From: Demequinaceae bacterium
Lineage (GTDB): Bacteria; Actinomycetota; Actinomycetes; Actinomycetales; Demequinaceae
Assembly (NCBI GenBank): GCA_017882825.1
Contig: JADGOS010000003.1
Location: 1 to 42,448 of the forward strand
Direction of reading: 5' to 3'
Length of the DNA stretch: 42,448 bases
Part shown: in pieces, positions 26,844 through 35,889 of the stretch
How the letters are laid out: each line of letters opens with the position of its first letter
Position numbering within the stretch: position 1 is the first letter of the stretch
The notes under the pieces: generated by a model
Databases searched by the model: none
Told to the model about the DNA's origin: nothing
What the model saw: the letters and a program-made list of their open reading frames with translations, nothing else
Translations under genes and position numbers: made by a program

Positions 26844-28069
26844 GGCTTACCGTCCGACTCAAGATCACCGCGCTCTTCGCGATTCTCTTCACGGTACTCG
26901 CCGCCGTGCTGGTGGCGACCGCGTACTCGTTCATGGCCGCGAGGACCACGCCAGAGGCCGAGGCCCAGGCCCGGTCGCAGGCCTTCCGGTCCGCGCTAAC
27001 CCATGCGGGCGTGGCTCTTCCCGAGCAGCCGCAACAGTTCCCCGGTGTGGGCCATGGCGGAGACGCAGGTGTGGTCCCCCTTGGTCCCGGGGCGCAGGTG
27101 GAAATCGCGATCCGGGGCGTCGAGGAGCAGGCGCGACAGAACGCGCTCCACGACCTTCTCCGGGTATCGATCCTCGCGTTCCTGATCGTCGCCGTCGTCT
27201 CCGTTGGACTCTCGTGGTGGCTCGCGGGACGCGTCCTGCGGCCGATCAGCGAGGTGATCCGCGAGGCCAGCACGCTCTCGGCCACGAGTCTGTCGAGGCG
27301 GCTGCCCGCGGACGGCCCCGACGACGAGTTCCGGCGCCTCAAGACCGCCTTCAACGGCATGCTTGATCGCCTCGAGTCCGCGTTCGAGGCCCGGCAACGG
27401 TTTGCAGCGGACGCGTCCCACGAACTTCGAACGCCCCTGGCCGTGTTGGGGGCGATGGCGGACAACGTCCTCGACAGCGGCGCGCGCACGCCACGCGCCG
27501 CGAAGGACCTTGCTGTCGAGGTTCGGGAACAGGTGGACCGCTCCGAGTCGCTGGTGGACTCCCTCCTGACCCTCGCGCGGGCGGACGACGTGCGCAACAC
27601 GCGAGAGCGCGTGGACCTGGCCGACGTCGTCGCGGAGGCGGTGAGCGCCGTCGCGGATGCCGCCTCGCGAGCCGGAGTCGCCATCAGCCTCGATTTTTCG
27701 GATGCTCCGACGGAGGGCGACCCCGTCCTGCTGGGGCGCATGGCGTTCAACGCGCTCGACAACGCCGTGAAGTACAACCTTCGTTCCGGCGGCACCATCG
27801 AATGCGCGACCTTCGTCGATGGCGACAACTCGTGTATCAGGGTCGCCAACTCCGGACCCATCGTGGAGGCGGACCAGATCCCTCGCATGTTCGAGCGCTT
27901 TGAGCGTGGCGAGACTCGGACGGAGCGCGACGGCCACGGCCTTGGCCTGCCGATCCTGCGGCGCGTCGCTGAGGCCCACGGGGGCGCGGCGACGGCGTCG
28001 CCGCGCCCCGGCGGCGGGTTCATCGTCACGGTCACCGTGCCGCGATTGCGGGACGCTTCCGGACGCTAG
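26840..28069 (+). CDS. Sensor histidine kinase of the exporter operon
   Basis: A 409-aa membrane sensor kinase. TM1 is about 8-32 and TM2 about 106-130 with a 70-aa external sensor region between them. HAMP follows (AGRVLRPISEVI), then HisKA with H194 in FAADASHELRTPLAVLG. The HATPase has ALDNAVKYN (N box), VANSGPIV (an unusual G1, with Asn-Ser in place of Asp-x-Gly), MFERFERGE and GHGLGLPILRRVAEAHGG (G2). The G1 variation occurs in other actinobacterial kinases and need not abolish ATP binding. GTG at 26840 overlaps the regulator stop. Confidence 0.93.
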   Translation: MRLTVRLKITALFAILFTVLAAVLVATAYSFMAARTTPEAEAQARSQAFRSALTHAGVALPEQPQQFPGVGHGGDAGVVPLGPGAQVEIAIRGVEEQARQNALHDLLRVSILAFLIVAVVSVGLSWWLAGRVLRPISEVIREASTLSATSLSRRLPADGPDDEFRRLKTAFNGMLDRLESAFEARQRFAADASHELRTPLAVLGAMADNVLDSGARTPRAAKDLAVEVREQVDRSESLVDSLLTLARADDVRNTRERVDLADVVAEAVSAVADAASRAGVAISLDFSDAPTEGDPVLLGRMAFNALDNAVKYNLRSGGTIECATFVDGDNSCIRVANSGPIVEADQIPRMFERFERGETRTERDGHGLGLPILRRVAEAHGGAATASPRPGGGFIVTVTVPRLRDASGR

Positions 28070-28115
28070 GTTTCCCGGGTGGTTCGTGCCAGATTGGGGG
28101 AGGGCCTTCGGGGGC

Positions 28116-28135
28116 GTCGTGACCAAAGTCCCCCC
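28116..28135 (+). promoter_or_regulatory. Candidate DosR/DevR-like hypoxia box, hydrogenase promoter
   Basis: The 20-mer on the plus strand is GTCGT, GACCAAAGT, CCCCCC. It matches 15 of 20 positions of the mycobacterial DosR consensus (TTSGGGACTWWAGTCCCSAA). Its centre (28125.5) is about 42 bases upstream of a start predicted from TACCGT at 28156-28161, the usual place for a DosR box overlapping the -35. A related palindrome lies upstream of the sulfur operon at 38213-38232. M. smegmatis hydrogenase Hyh, a related enzyme, is known to be hypoxia- and DosR-controlled. Confidence 0.5.
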
Positions 28136-28155
28136 CGCTGAGGCGAGGCGAACCT

Positions 28156-28161
28156 TACCGT
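28156..28161 (+). promoter_or_regulatory. Candidate -10 of the hydrogenase operon
   Basis: TACCGT fits TAnnnT and sits 20 bases after the DosR-like box. No -35 consensus lies in front of it, as expected for an activator-dependent promoter. The predicted start near 28168 gives a leader of about 20 bases with GGAGG for hyhB. Confidence 0.35.
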
Positions 28162-28188
28162 GAAATCGGGAGTCACTGGAGGCGGCGA

Positions 28189-29319
28189 ATGACCAGCACC
28201 ACTCGAACCCTCAAAGTCGAGGGCCTGCGGAAGCTCGTCGAGGAACTGCGCGCTCGCGGGTTCACCGTGATCGCCCCCACGGTGCGGGACGGAGCGATCG
28301 TCAACGCGCCCATCGAATCCATCGACCAACTTCCTCGCGGCGTGGGGGACCAGCAGGACGCGGCCCACTACCGGCTCACCGAGCGCGCCGACGGTGCGTA
28401 CTTCGGATACGCCGCCGGTGCGCAGTCGATGAAGCCCGTCCTCTTCCCCGCCGAGGAACTCCTGTGGCGCGGCAAGCGCGACGCCGCTGGTGCATTCACC
28501 GTCCAGCCCGCCTCGAACGAGGGCGGGCCCTACGCGCTGCTCGGCGTTCGCGGGTGCGACCTCAAGGCCATCCACATCCATGACGCGGTTCTCACGAGCC
28601 GAGGCTTCTCGGACGCCCACTACGCCGCCCGACGCGCGGGCGCCCTTCTCATCTCCGTCACCTGCGGCTCGCCCGCCGGGACGTGCTTCTGCGCATCGGT
28701 GGGAACCGGGCCCAGGCCATCGGAGGGCTACGACTTGAGCCTCACCGAGGTCATCAAGGGAAGCTCCCACACGTTCGTCGTGGCGGTCGGTACGGAGCGC
28801 GGCGCGGAGATCATGGACGCGCTCGGGGCCTCGACGGCCTCGGAAGCCGAGATGGCCGCCGCCGACGACATCGCGAAGGACGCCGCCCTCAACATGGGTC
28901 GCGAACTCAACACCGACGGCCTCAAGTACCTGATGTACGCGAACGCCGAGAGTTCGCACTGGGACGACGTCGCGTCGCGGTGCCTCTCCTGCACCAACTG
29001 CACGCTCGTCTGCCCCACCTGCTTCTGCACCTCGGTTGAGGACGTCAGCGACCTGACCGGCCAAGAGGCGTCCCGACACCGGGTCTGGGACTCGTGCTTC
29101 TCCGAGGACTTCTCCTACATCCACGGTGGCAGCGTGCGCGAGAGTCCCCGCTCGCGCTATCGCCAGTGGATCACCCACAAGTTGGCGTCCTGGGAGGACC
29201 AGTTCGGGATGACGGGGTGCGTCGGTTGCGGCCGATGCATCACGTGGTGCCCGGTAGGAATCGACATCACGGCCGAGGCCGCCGCCCTCCGCGGCACCCC
29301 CTCAAAGGCGAGGAAGTAG
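28189..29319 (+). CDS. hyhB: Group 3b [NiFe] hydrogenase, 4Fe-4S electron-transfer subunit
   Basis: A 376-aa cytosolic iron-sulfur protein (HydB/HyhB-like) that carries electrons between the hydrogenase module and the flavin subunit. Two clusters are visible: [16 protein letters not shown] at 265-280 and [12 protein letters not shown] at 344-355, a 4Fe-4S dicluster pair. The N-terminal part has [14 protein letters not shown] and [17 protein letters not shown], typical of the Fer4_22 sulfhydrogenase beta subunit family. ATG at 28189 has GGAGG six bases upstream. It is the first gene of a nine-gene operon, downstream of a DosR-like box. Confidence 0.92.
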   Translation: MTSTTRTLKVEGLRKLVEELRARGFTVIAPTVRDGAIVNAPIESIDQLPRGVGDQQDAAHYRLTERADGAYFGYAAGAQSMKPVLFPAEELLWRGKRDAAGAFTVQPASNEGGPYALLGVRGCDLKAIHIHDAVLTSRGFSDAHYAARRAGALLISVTCGSPAGTCFCASVGTGPRPSEGYDLSLTEVIKGSSHTFVVAVGTERGAEIMDALGASTASEAEMAAADDIAKDAALNMGRELNTDGLKYLMYANAESSHWDDVASRCLSCTNCTLVCPTCFCTSVEDVSDLTGQEASRHRVWDSCFSEDFSYIHGGSVRESPRSRYRQWITHKLASWEDQFGMTGCVGCGRCITWCPVGIDITAEAAALRGTPSKARK

Positions 29320-29329
29320 GAGAACGCTC

Positions 29330-29803
29330 ATGGGCACCATCACGGAAATCAAGGACTACATGCCGGAGCACCCGTTCTTCAAGGGGCTCGACCCCGATCT
29401 GATCGAGTTCCTCGCCGGGTGCGCGCGCAACGTTCACTTCAAGGAAGGCGAGATCCTCTTCAGGGAGGGTGACAAGGCGGACACGTTCTACGTCATCCGC
29501 AAGGGGCGCGTCGCGATCCAAGTACACAACCCGGCCGGCGGAGGCATGATCTTCGACACGGCCGACGCTGGCGACGTCGTCGGTTGGACGTGGCTCGTGC
29601 CGCCGTACAAGTGGGTCTTCGACGCCTCCGCGTCCGAGGAAACGAGCGCCGTCGCCTTCGACGGCGAGTGCCTCCGCGGAAAGTGCGAAGCGGACCCGGC
29701 GGTGGGATACGCGCTCATGAATCGGGTCATGCTCGTGATGTACGACCGGCTCCAGGCGGCGCGGATGCGTCTTCTGGACTTGTACGGGACGGTGGGTAGC
29801 TGA
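29330..29803 (+). CDS. Cyclic nucleotide-binding domain protein in the hydrogenase operon
   Basis: A 157-aa protein made almost entirely of one Crp/Fnr-type cNMP-binding barrel. HPFFKGLDPDLIEFLAGCARNVHFKEGEILFREGDKADTFYVIRKGRVAIQV (in two parts) and FDTADAGDVVGWTWLVPPYKW are diagnostic. There is no C-terminal helix-turn-helix, so it is not a transcription factor. It sits between hyhB and hyhG with 10-bp and 1-bp gaps. A structural or allosteric role with the hydrogenase is likely. Whether it binds cAMP is unclear, since the phosphate cassette (GE-x6-R-A/S) is not obvious. Confidence 0.85.
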   Translation: MGTITEIKDYMPEHPFFKGLDPDLIEFLAGCARNVHFKEGEILFREGDKADTFYVIRKGRVAIQVHNPAGGGMIFDTADAGDVVGWTWLVPPYKWVFDASASEETSAVAFDGECLRGKCEADPAVGYALMNRVMLVMYDRLQAARMRLLDLYGTVGS

Positions 29804-29804
29804 G

Positions 29805-30662
29805 GTGACGTCGACGGTTTCCAGGAGCGGCGCCGTCGCGGCCGACCCGATGGTGCCGCGGACCTTCACCCTGCTCTCAACCCATGCGGACACGCGCGAC
29901 ACCTTCACGCTTGAACTGGAGCCGACCGACGGCGTGCGGCTCGAGTTCAGGGCGGGTCAGTTCACCATGCTCAGCGCGTTCGGCATCGGCGAGGTTCCCA
30001 TCTCCATCAGCGGGAGCCCCATCGAGGACGGTCCGCTGATCCACACGATCCGTAGCGTCGGCGGCGTCTCGAACGCTATCGTGACTTCGGCGCCGGGGAC
30101 CCAGCTCGGCGTGCGCGGCCCGTTCGGAACCAGCTGGGATGTCACCGACGCCAAGGGCGGCGACGTCGTCATCATCACAGGCGGCATCGGACTCGCGCCG
30201 CTCCGACCCGCAATCCTGGAACTTCTCGCCGAGCGCGACCAGTACAATCGCGTCGTGCTCCTCTACGGGGCCCGCACCCCCGAGGACATCCTCTTTGGCG
30301 ACGAGATGCGCAAGTGGGCCGATCGCCTCGGCATGACCGTCGAGGTCACCGTCGACAACGGTCCCCACGGGTGGAAGGGTCGGGTCGGATTCGTGACCCA
30401 GCTCATTTCTCGCGCGAGTTTCGATCCCGCCCAGACCATCGCGCTCGTCTGCGGCCCCGAGGTGATGATGCGCGCCTCGGCAAATGAGTTGCGTCAGCGC
30501 GGCGTCCCTGCGGGGAAGATCCGCCTTTCGATGGAGCGGAACATGAAGTGCGGCATCGGTCTATGCGGACACTGCCAACTTCGCGAGCACTTCATTTGCG
30601 CGGATGGCCCCATCCTCACCTACGAGGTCCTCGCCCCCCTGATGCAGAAGTGGGAGCTCTGA
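29805..30662 (+). CDS. hyhG: Group 3b hydrogenase, FAD/NAD(P)-binding diaphorase subunit
   Basis: A 285-aa ferredoxin-NADP reductase-like flavoprotein (HydG/HyhG). The FAD domain has [22 protein letters not shown]. The nucleotide-binding part has [21 protein letters not shown] and [16 protein letters not shown]. The C-terminal [21 protein letters not shown] supplies four Cys (249, 254, 257, 265) for a 2Fe-2S cluster. It couples H2 oxidation to NAD(P)+ reduction, or the reverse. GTG at 29805 follows the previous stop by one base. Confidence 0.92.
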   Translation: MTSTVSRSGAVAADPMVPRTFTLLSTHADTRDTFTLELEPTDGVRLEFRAGQFTMLSAFGIGEVPISISGSPIEDGPLIHTIRSVGGVSNAIVTSAPGTQLGVRGPFGTSWDVTDAKGGDVVIITGGIGLAPLRPAILELLAERDQYNRVVLLYGARTPEDILFGDEMRKWADRLGMTVEVTVDNGPHGWKGRVGFVTQLISRASFDPAQTIALVCGPEVMMRASANELRQRGVPAGKIRLSMERNMKCGIGLCGHCQLREHFICADGPILTYEVLAPLMQKWEL

Positions 30663-30663
30663 C

Positions 30664-31476
30664 ATGCCCGACGCACCCCTTCCCAAACTCGCGGTCTGGA
30701 AGTTCTCGTCGTGCGACGGCTGCCAGTTGTCGCTCCTGAACTGCGAGGACGAACTCCTGTCGATCGTCGGGGCCGTCCACATCGCGTACTTCCCCGAGGC
30801 GACGCGGGCGGTCGTCGAGGGTCCGTACGACATCTCGCTCGTCGAGGGTTCGGTCACCACGCCGGAGGACGCCGAGCGCATCCACGAGATCCGCGCGGAG
30901 TCCAAGCTCGTGGTGACCATCGGAGCGTGCGCGACGGCGGGCGGCATCCAGGCGCTCCGCAACTGGGGCGACATCGAGCAGTACCGATCGATCGTCTACG
31001 CGCACCCCGAGTACCTCTCGACCCTGGCAACGTCGACCGCGATCGGTGACCACATCAACGTCGACTTCGAGCTGCGCGGCTGCCCCATCGACAAGTACCA
31101 GTTGATCGAGGTGCTTGCCTCCCACCTCCAGGGCCGCAGGCCCCGCATCCCCACCTACTCCGTGTGCGTGGAATGCAAGCGCAAGGGCAACATCTGCGTC
31201 CCGGTCGCGAACGGGACGCCGTGCCTCGGACCCGTCACGCAGGCCGGGTGCGGCGCGCTGTGCCCGTCGTTCGCGCGGGGGTGCTACGGGTGCTTCGGCC
31301 CGCAGGACAGCCCGAACGCGCCCGCGCTCTCCGACCAGTTGATCGAACTCGGCATGACCAATGACGATGTCATTCGCGTCTACCGGACGTTCAACGCCGA
31401 GGCGGACGCCTTCCGCGCAGAGTCCAACCGCCTCCAGGCGTTGCCAGGGCCGTCCAAGCAGGGAGCCGCGAAATGA
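30664..31476 (+). CDS. hyhS: Group 3b [NiFe] hydrogenase small subunit
   Basis: A 270-aa small subunit carrying the electron-transfer iron-sulfur clusters. [11 protein letters not shown] (C17, C20) and [10 protein letters not shown] give the proximal cluster. [31 protein letters not shown] and GCYGCFGP give the medial and distal ligands. There is no Tat signal peptide, so the enzyme is cytosolic, as for group 3 hydrogenases. ATG at 30664 is one base after the hyhG stop; its own stop overlaps hyhL as ATGA. Confidence 0.94.
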   Translation: MPDAPLPKLAVWKFSSCDGCQLSLLNCEDELLSIVGAVHIAYFPEATRAVVEGPYDISLVEGSVTTPEDAERIHEIRAESKLVVTIGACATAGGIQALRNWGDIEQYRSIVYAHPEYLSTLATSTAIGDHINVDFELRGCPIDKYQLIEVLASHLQGRRPRIPTYSVCVECKRKGNICVPVANGTPCLGPVTQAGCGALCPSFARGCYGCFGPQDSPNAPALSDQLIELGMTNDDVIRVYRTFNAEADAFRAESNRLQALPGPSKQGAAK

Positions 31477-32777
31477 CGCACCAACTCAAGGATGGCAGCC
31501 AGGTCCTCCAGGTAGGCATGCTCGCCCGCGTCGAGGGCGAGGGCGGCATGCACATCGAGATCAAGGACGGCGTGGTCGAGTCGGTCAAGCTCAACATCTT
31601 TGAACCCCCCCGCTTCTACGAGGCGTTCCTGCGCGGGCGCAAGTACACCGAGCCGCCGGACATCACGGCGCGCATTTGCGGGATCTGTCCCGTCGCGTAC
31701 CAGTCGGCGTCGACCGAGGCGATCGAGGCCATCGCTGGCGCCGTCACGACGCCGGAGATCCAGGCGATGCGTCGCCTCCTGTATTGCGGGGAGTGGATCG
31801 AAAGCCACTCGCTCCACATCTTCATGCTTCACGCCCCGGACTTCCTCGGCTACGACAGCGTCATCGAGATGGCCGCCGACTACGGCCCCGTCGTCGAGAT
31901 GGCGCTGCGGCTGAAGAAGGCGGGCAACGACCTCATGGAGCTCGTCGGCGGGCGCGCGATCCATCCGGTGAACGTCAAGGTGGGCGGGTTCTACCGCATG
32001 CCCACCAAGGCCCAGATGCTCGCGCTCCGCCCCGCCCTGGAGCGCGGGCTCGAGGAAGCGTTCGAGACGGTCAAGCTGGTCTCGACCTTCGACTTCCCCG
32101 ACATGGAGCAACCATACGAGTACGTCGCGCTTCGTCACCCGGACTACTACGCGATCGAGCGCGGGACGGTCGTGTCGACCTCGGGCGTCACCTTCCCAGT
32201 CAGCGAATTCCCCAAGCACATCAAGGAATTCCACGTGGAGCACTCGAACGCGCTCCACGCGAAGTTCGACGACACGATGTACATGGTCGGGCCGCTCGCG
32301 CGCTACACGCTGAACTTCCACCAGTTGAGTGATCGTTGCAAGGAGGCCGCACTCGCGGCGGGCCTGGGCGAGACGTGCCGCAACCAGTTCAAGTCCATTA
32401 TCGTTCGCGCGGTCGAACTCGCCTACGCCTTCGAGGAGGCGTTGCGCATCATCGACGGATGGAAGGACGGTGCGGCGCCCTCCGTGCCGGTTGGCCCCGC
32501 GAAGGGCGAGGGGATGGGGGCGTCCGAGGCGCCGCGCGGAATCATCTTCCACCGATACGTCACGGACGAGAACGGCATCATCGAGGACGCCCAAATCGTC
32601 CCTCCAACGTCCCAGAACCAGCCGAGCATCGAGCTCGACCTCAAGACGGCAGCCCAGAAGTGGGTGGACATGGACGACCACGCCCTTACCCACCTGTGCG
32701 AGCACGCGATCCGCAACTACGACCCGTGCATCTCGTGCGCGACCCACTTCCTCGATCTCAGGATCAAGAGGTCATGA
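31473..32777 (+). CDS. hyhL: Group 3b [NiFe] hydrogenase large (catalytic) subunit
   Basis: A 434-aa subunit that holds the NiFe site. The L1 motif is [11 protein letters not shown] (Cys69, Cys72) and the L2 motif DPCISCATH (Cys419, Cys422), so all four Ni/Fe cysteines are present. The position of the L1 His of many hydrogenases is Y76; I believe Tyr is tolerated in actinobacterial group 3b enzymes, but cannot check it. Nine residues follow H425 (FLDLRIKRS), the C-terminal peptide cut off by the maturation protease encoded next. [26 protein letters not shown] is typical of group 3b. ATG at 31473 overlaps hyhS. Confidence 0.95.
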   Translation: MTHQLKDGSQVLQVGMLARVEGEGGMHIEIKDGVVESVKLNIFEPPRFYEAFLRGRKYTEPPDITARICGICPVAYQSASTEAIEAIAGAVTTPEIQAMRRLLYCGEWIESHSLHIFMLHAPDFLGYDSVIEMAADYGPVVEMALRLKKAGNDLMELVGGRAIHPVNVKVGGFYRMPTKAQMLALRPALERGLEEAFETVKLVSTFDFPDMEQPYEYVALRHPDYYAIERGTVVSTSGVTFPVSEFPKHIKEFHVEHSNALHAKFDDTMYMVGPLARYTLNFHQLSDRCKEAALAAGLGETCRNQFKSIIVRAVELAYAFEEALRIIDGWKDGAAPSVPVGPAKGEGMGASEAPRGIIFHRYVTDENGIIEDAQIVPPTSQNQPSIELDLKTAAQKWVDMDDHALTHLCEHAIRNYDPCISCATHFLDLRIKRS

Positions 32778-33280
32778 CCGACCAGGCCGCGCCGCGCGGC
32801 GGGCCGCTCGTGGTCGGCCTCGGTAGTCCCGACCAGGGCGACGACGCCGTCGGACTCGAGATCGCCCGGGCCGTCGAGGCCCTGGGCCTTCCGGGAGTGT
32901 GCACGGCAATTCACGAGGATCCGACCGCCCTCCTGCACCTGTGGGAAGGGTTCGACGTCGTGGTCGTCGTCGACGCCGTCATGACGGGGAGGCCCCCGGG
33001 CGCCATCACGGTGATCGAGGTTGGCGCCGGAAAGGCGCAACTCCCGCCCGAGGCGTGGGCCGCGACCGGTCGCGGCGGGACTCACGCCTTCGGGCTCGCG
33101 ACGGCCGTCGAGCTCGCGCGCGTCCTTGGGCGGCTTCCGCGACGCGTCACGGTCGTGGGGATCGAGGCCGCCTCCTTTGCTCAGGGCACGGCGCTGAGCC
33201 CGGAGGTCGCCGCCTCCGTCGACGACGCCGTGGCGATCGTCGGGGCGGTCGCGCGGGACAGAGTGAGGAGTGTCGCCTGA
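32774..33280 (+). CDS. Hydrogenase maturation endopeptidase
   Basis: A 168-aa nickel-dependent protease of the HycI/HyaD family that removes the C-terminal peptide of the large subunit after nickel insertion. GLGSPDQGDDAVGLEIA is the N-terminal motif with the metal-binding Asp, VVVVVDAV holds a second Asp, and GGTHAFGLATAVELA holds the His. ATG at 32774 overlaps the hyhL stop as ATGA, placing it directly after its substrate gene. Its own stop overlaps hypC. Confidence 0.92.
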   Translation: MTDQAAPRGGPLVVGLGSPDQGDDAVGLEIARAVEALGLPGVCTAIHEDPTALLHLWEGFDVVVVVDAVMTGRPPGAITVIEVGAGKAQLPPEAWAATGRGGTHAFGLATAVELARVLGRLPRRVTVVGIEAASFAQGTALSPEVAASVDDAVAIVGAVARDRVRSVA

Positions 33281-33516
33281 TGTGCCTCGGCGAGATCTGT
33301 GAGGTCACCGAGATTCGCCCCGGGGGCCGCGCGCTGGTCCGGGGAGACCGGCGCGAGCAAGAGGTGCTCCTCATGACGATCAGCGGCAACGTGGCGCCGG
33401 GAGACTGGCTGGTGTGTCACTCCGGTTTCGCCCTCGATCGCGTCTCTGCGGATGAGGCGCGCGAGGCGCTCGCGATTCGTTCCACCCCATCAACCCAGAC
33501 GGAGGTCTCACCATGA
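33280..33516 (+). CDS. hypC: HypC/HupF-family hydrogenase chaperone
   Basis: A 78-aa HypC-like protein. HypC shuttles the Fe(CN)2CO unit from HypD to the large subunit; its Cys2, directly after Met, is essential and is present here (MCLGEICEV). The usual MCLGIPGKV differs in having no Pro at position 6. The small beta-barrel (RPGGRALVRGDRREQEVLL, VAPGDWLVCHSGFALDRV) is typical. ATG at 33280 shares a base with the protease stop. Other hyp genes (A, B, D, E, F) are not in this window and must be elsewhere. Confidence 0.88.
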   Translation: MCLGEICEVTEIRPGGRALVRGDRREQEVLLMTISGNVAPGDWLVCHSGFALDRVSADEAREALAIRSTPSTQTEVSP

Positions 33517-34448
33517 CACATTCCCGCCGAACAGGACTCCTGCTGGCGCTCGCTACGGCGTGCATCAGCGGCGTCTCGATCTTCGTCAACTCCAACGGGG
33601 TGAAGGCCTACGGAAGCGCCGCGGTGTACACCACGGCCAAGAACATCGCGGCCGCGATTATCCTCGGCGCGATCGTCGCCGTCGGGACGCGACACGGGAC
33701 GCGCCTCTCCCGGCCCACGAGCCGCGGCCAGTGGGCGACCCTCGCCGCCGTCGCCGTGATCGGCGGCAGCGTGCCCTTCGTTCTCTTCTTTGAGGGCCTC
33801 GCTCGCGCGACCGCCACGCAGGCGGCATTCCTCCACAAGAGCCTGGTGATCTGGGTGGCGATCCTCGCCGTGGTCGTGCTTCGGGAGAAGTTGTCTTGGG
33901 TCCACTACGCCGCTATCGCGCTCCTGATCGCCGGCCAGATCGGACTCAACGGCGGCCTGGCTGGCCTCCTCGCCGTCTTCACGGATTCGGGCGCGATGAT
34001 GGTGCTCGGCGCGACCCTGCTCTGGTCGGTGGAGGTCATCATCTCCAAGCGGGTGCTCGCCGACGTCACCCCCTGGACGCTGTCCATCGCGCGCATGGGT
34101 GGTGGCGCCGTGGTGCTCGTGGCGTGGTCGGCCATCACCGGGACGATCGGGAAGATCGTGCCCTCCTCGTCGTCGCAGTGGGGCTGGGTGGCCGTCACCG
34201 GCGTCCTCCTCGCGGCGTACGTGGCGACCTGGCATAACGCGCTCGCCCGCGCTCAGGCCGTCGACGTGACCGCCGTTCTCGTCGCGGGCGCACTCATCAC
34301 CGCCCTCCTTTCGGGAGCCTTCAAGGGGGTGAGCCTTGCGCCGAATCTTCCGTGGAATGGCCTGATTCTCGCCGGCACCGTGATGCTCGCGGTGCAGATG
34401 TGGCGCGCGCGTCCCGCGCCGCGGCTGACCGCGGGGTGTTCTGCGTAG
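33513..34448 (+). CDS. EamA/DMT-family transporter in the hydrogenase operon
   Basis: A 311-aa polytopic membrane protein with two EamA repeats and about ten helices. LLLALATACISGVSIFVNSNGVKAYGSA is TM1, and the second repeat begins at about residue 160 (MMVLGATLLWSVEVIISKRVLADVTPW). The drug/metabolite transporter superfamily exports small metabolites or amino acids; the substrate is unknown. ATG at 33513 overlaps hypC by four bases, so it is a true member of the hydrogenase operon. A nickel role is not supported: I see no His-rich segment. Confidence 0.86.
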   Translation: MTHSRRTGLLLALATACISGVSIFVNSNGVKAYGSAAVYTTAKNIAAAIILGAIVAVGTRHGTRLSRPTSRGQWATLAAVAVIGGSVPFVLFFEGLARATATQAAFLHKSLVIWVAILAVVVLREKLSWVHYAAIALLIAGQIGLNGGLAGLLAVFTDSGAMMVLGATLLWSVEVIISKRVLADVTPWTLSIARMGGGAVVLVAWSAITGTIGKIVPSSSSQWGWVAVTGVLLAAYVATWHNALARAQAVDVTAVLVAGALITALLSGAFKGVSLAPNLPWNGLILAGTVMLAVQMWRARPAPRLTAGCSA

Positions 34449-34457
34449 GGCGGGGTC

Positions 34458-35219
34458 ATGGTCGACGGAGTCCTCCTCTTCAGCAGGTACGCGTACCCAC
34501 CGAACGAACTTGGCTATTGCGGGCCCGACCGGCCGCAGCAGTTGCTCGAGCAGGTCTCGGCGGGAGCGTCCGACGACGGGCTCCGACAACTGGCGAAGGG
34601 TTTCGAGGGCGCGTGGCCCTACCTCGAGCTCATTGCAGCCTCGGCGGGAATCGCCGATCCGCTCGACGAGCGCGTGGTCGAGGCCTACTGGGTGGGCAAT
34701 CATCTGCTGGACGGCGTGGGCCCGCGACTCATGGGCGACTCGCTCGAGGCGCGCTTCAAGAAGCGGGCGGCCGGATCATGGAATCACCTCGCCGAGGCGG
34801 TGCCCGCCGGCGCCGTTCCGCATCACAGCTTCCACGTGTTCGCCGTCTACCCGTGGCTCGGGTTGCTTCGGGAGGGGCGCCTCGACGAGCCGCTCCGGGT
34901 CCTCGATCGCTGCAGGATTAGATGGGGGCAGGTCGTGGAGGTCGTCGGCGAGGAGGCCCTCGTTCGTTCGCGGCGCCTCGAGTGGGACGGGCGGAAGCTC
35001 ACCCTCGGCGAATCCTGCGTCGAGCGCGTCCTCGTGGGCCTCGACGGTCTCGGCCTCGCCGGAAACCTCGTGCCGGGCGACTGGTGCTCGCTCCACTGGG
35101 ACTGGGTGTGCGAGCGTCTCGTCGAACGTCGCCTCAAGGCGTTGCGCGACTACACGCTCCGGCAACTGGCGATGGTCAACGGGCTGTCCCACCCCGCGCC
35201 CTCGTCGGTCCTGTCGTAG
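34458..35219 (+). CDS. DUF6390-like protein, last gene of the hydrogenase operon
   Basis: A 253-aa soluble protein. RYAYPPNELGYCGPDRPQQLLEQ, EAYWVGNHLLDGVGP and PHHSFHVFAVYPWLGLLR are striking conserved-looking motifs. From memory they match the uncharacterised family DUF6390, which I associate with actinobacterial hydrogenase loci; I cannot verify this here. The C-terminus has SLHWDWVCERLVERRLKALRDYTLRQLAMVN. Several His and Cys (GYCGP, PHHSFH, DWCSLHWDW) could bind metal. ATG at 34458 follows GGCGGGG. It ends just before a strong terminator. A role in hydrogenase assembly or quality control is inference. Confidence 0.72.
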   Translation: MVDGVLLFSRYAYPPNELGYCGPDRPQQLLEQVSAGASDDGLRQLAKGFEGAWPYLELIAASAGIADPLDERVVEAYWVGNHLLDGVGPRLMGDSLEARFKKRAAGSWNHLAEAVPAGAVPHHSFHVFAVYPWLGLLREGRLDEPLRVLDRCRIRWGQVVEVVGEEALVRSRRLEWDGRKLTLGESCVERVLVGLDGLGLAGNLVPGDWCSLHWDWVCERLVERRLKALRDYTLRQLAMVNGLSHPAPSSVLS

Positions 35220-35240
35220 GGTGCTCCCGCCGCGGAAAGA

Positions 35241-35274
35241 CGTCAGCCCGGCGCGGGGGGGCGCCGGGCTGACG
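35241..35274. terminator. Bidirectional terminator between the hydrogenase and sulfur operons
   Basis: CGTCAGCCCGGCGC (35241-35254) and GCGCCGGGCTGACG (35261-35274) form a perfect 14-bp stem with a GGGGGG loop. It lies 21 bases after the DUF6390-like stop and 70 bases after the DsrE-like stop on the other strand. A weaker 6-bp hairpin (CCCGCC/GGCGGG, 35299-35315) lies nearer the minus-strand stop. No U-tract, as is common at high GC. Confidence 0.75.
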
Positions 35275-35344
35275 GTACGGGCGGCGTCTAGCGCTGCGCC
35301 CGCCCGCAAGGCGGGATGGGGGGATGCCCTGCGGGAGTCTTGAG

Positions 35345-35869
35345 CTAGATGAACAGGACCTGAGCCCCGTCCGTCATTTCGATGAAATCGGCGGCCGTGA
35401 TGATTCCTTCCACGTCCTCGCGAAGATCCTTCATCGTGAGCTTGTTCATGTCGGCGCTCATCTTGCAGCCCCACAGGTGGCCGCCCGATGCGCTGATCTG
35501 ATCAAGGAAGTCGGGGACCTCGGGCACCTGAAGCTTGTTGATCTCGTGCTGGAGGTACCACGTCGCGAACGGTTGCATCCCGGGAATCCACGCGAGCCAC
35601 TGGGGCATGCGGATCCCTCCGATCGGCAGGTGCATCGCGAAGTTCCCGACGGGGCTGAACTTCAGCTTCTTCTGACGCTTCTTGTGGATCATGTCGAAGC
35701 CCCAGAAGGTGAAGAACAAGTGAACCTCCACGCCCTCGCCGAGAGCGGCGTTGCCAAGGATGAGGCCCGGGTACGCCATGTCGAGGTTGCCCTTGGAGCA
35801 GATGATCGCCATCTTGCGGCCCGTGGACTCGCTTCCGAAGTTCGGGACGATGGGCTGGGTGTTGGCCAT
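35345..35869 (-). CDS. DsrE-family sulfur-relay protein
   Basis: A 174-aa protein of the DsrE/DsrF/DrsH-like (DsrE2) family, which handles persulfide sulfur in transfer chains. MAIICSKGNLDMAYPGLILGNAAL and VHLFFTFWGFDMIHKK are typical. C135 in SGGHLWGCKMSADM is the likely persulfide-carrying Cys; C24 is the other. The central region (PMQ-type, WLAWIPGMQPFATWYLQ) is hydrophobic and could touch the membrane. It is the last gene of the operon, 20 bp after the TusE-like gene, which supplies its likely partner. ATG at 35869 is followed by a stretch without family match before residue 18. Confidence 0.85.
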   Translation of the reverse strand: MANTQPIVPNFGSESTGRKMAIICSKGNLDMAYPGLILGNAALGEGVEVHLFFTFWGFDMIHKKRQKKLKFSPVGNFAMHLPIGGIRMPQWLAWIPGMQPFATWYLQHEINKLQVPEVPDFLDQISASGGHLWGCKMSADMNKLTMKDLREDVEGIITAADFIEMTDGAQVLFI

Positions 35870-35889
35870 GATTCAGTCCTCTCCGCGTC

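Noticed and set aside
29330-29803. Crp/Fnr transcription factor controlling the hydrogenase
   Set aside because: The protein ends after the cNMP barrel and dimer helix; no helix-turn-helix is present.
33513-34448. Nickel transporter for the hydrogenase
   Set aside because: The sequence is a plain EamA/DMT protein without the His-rich or HX4DH motifs of nickel permeases.
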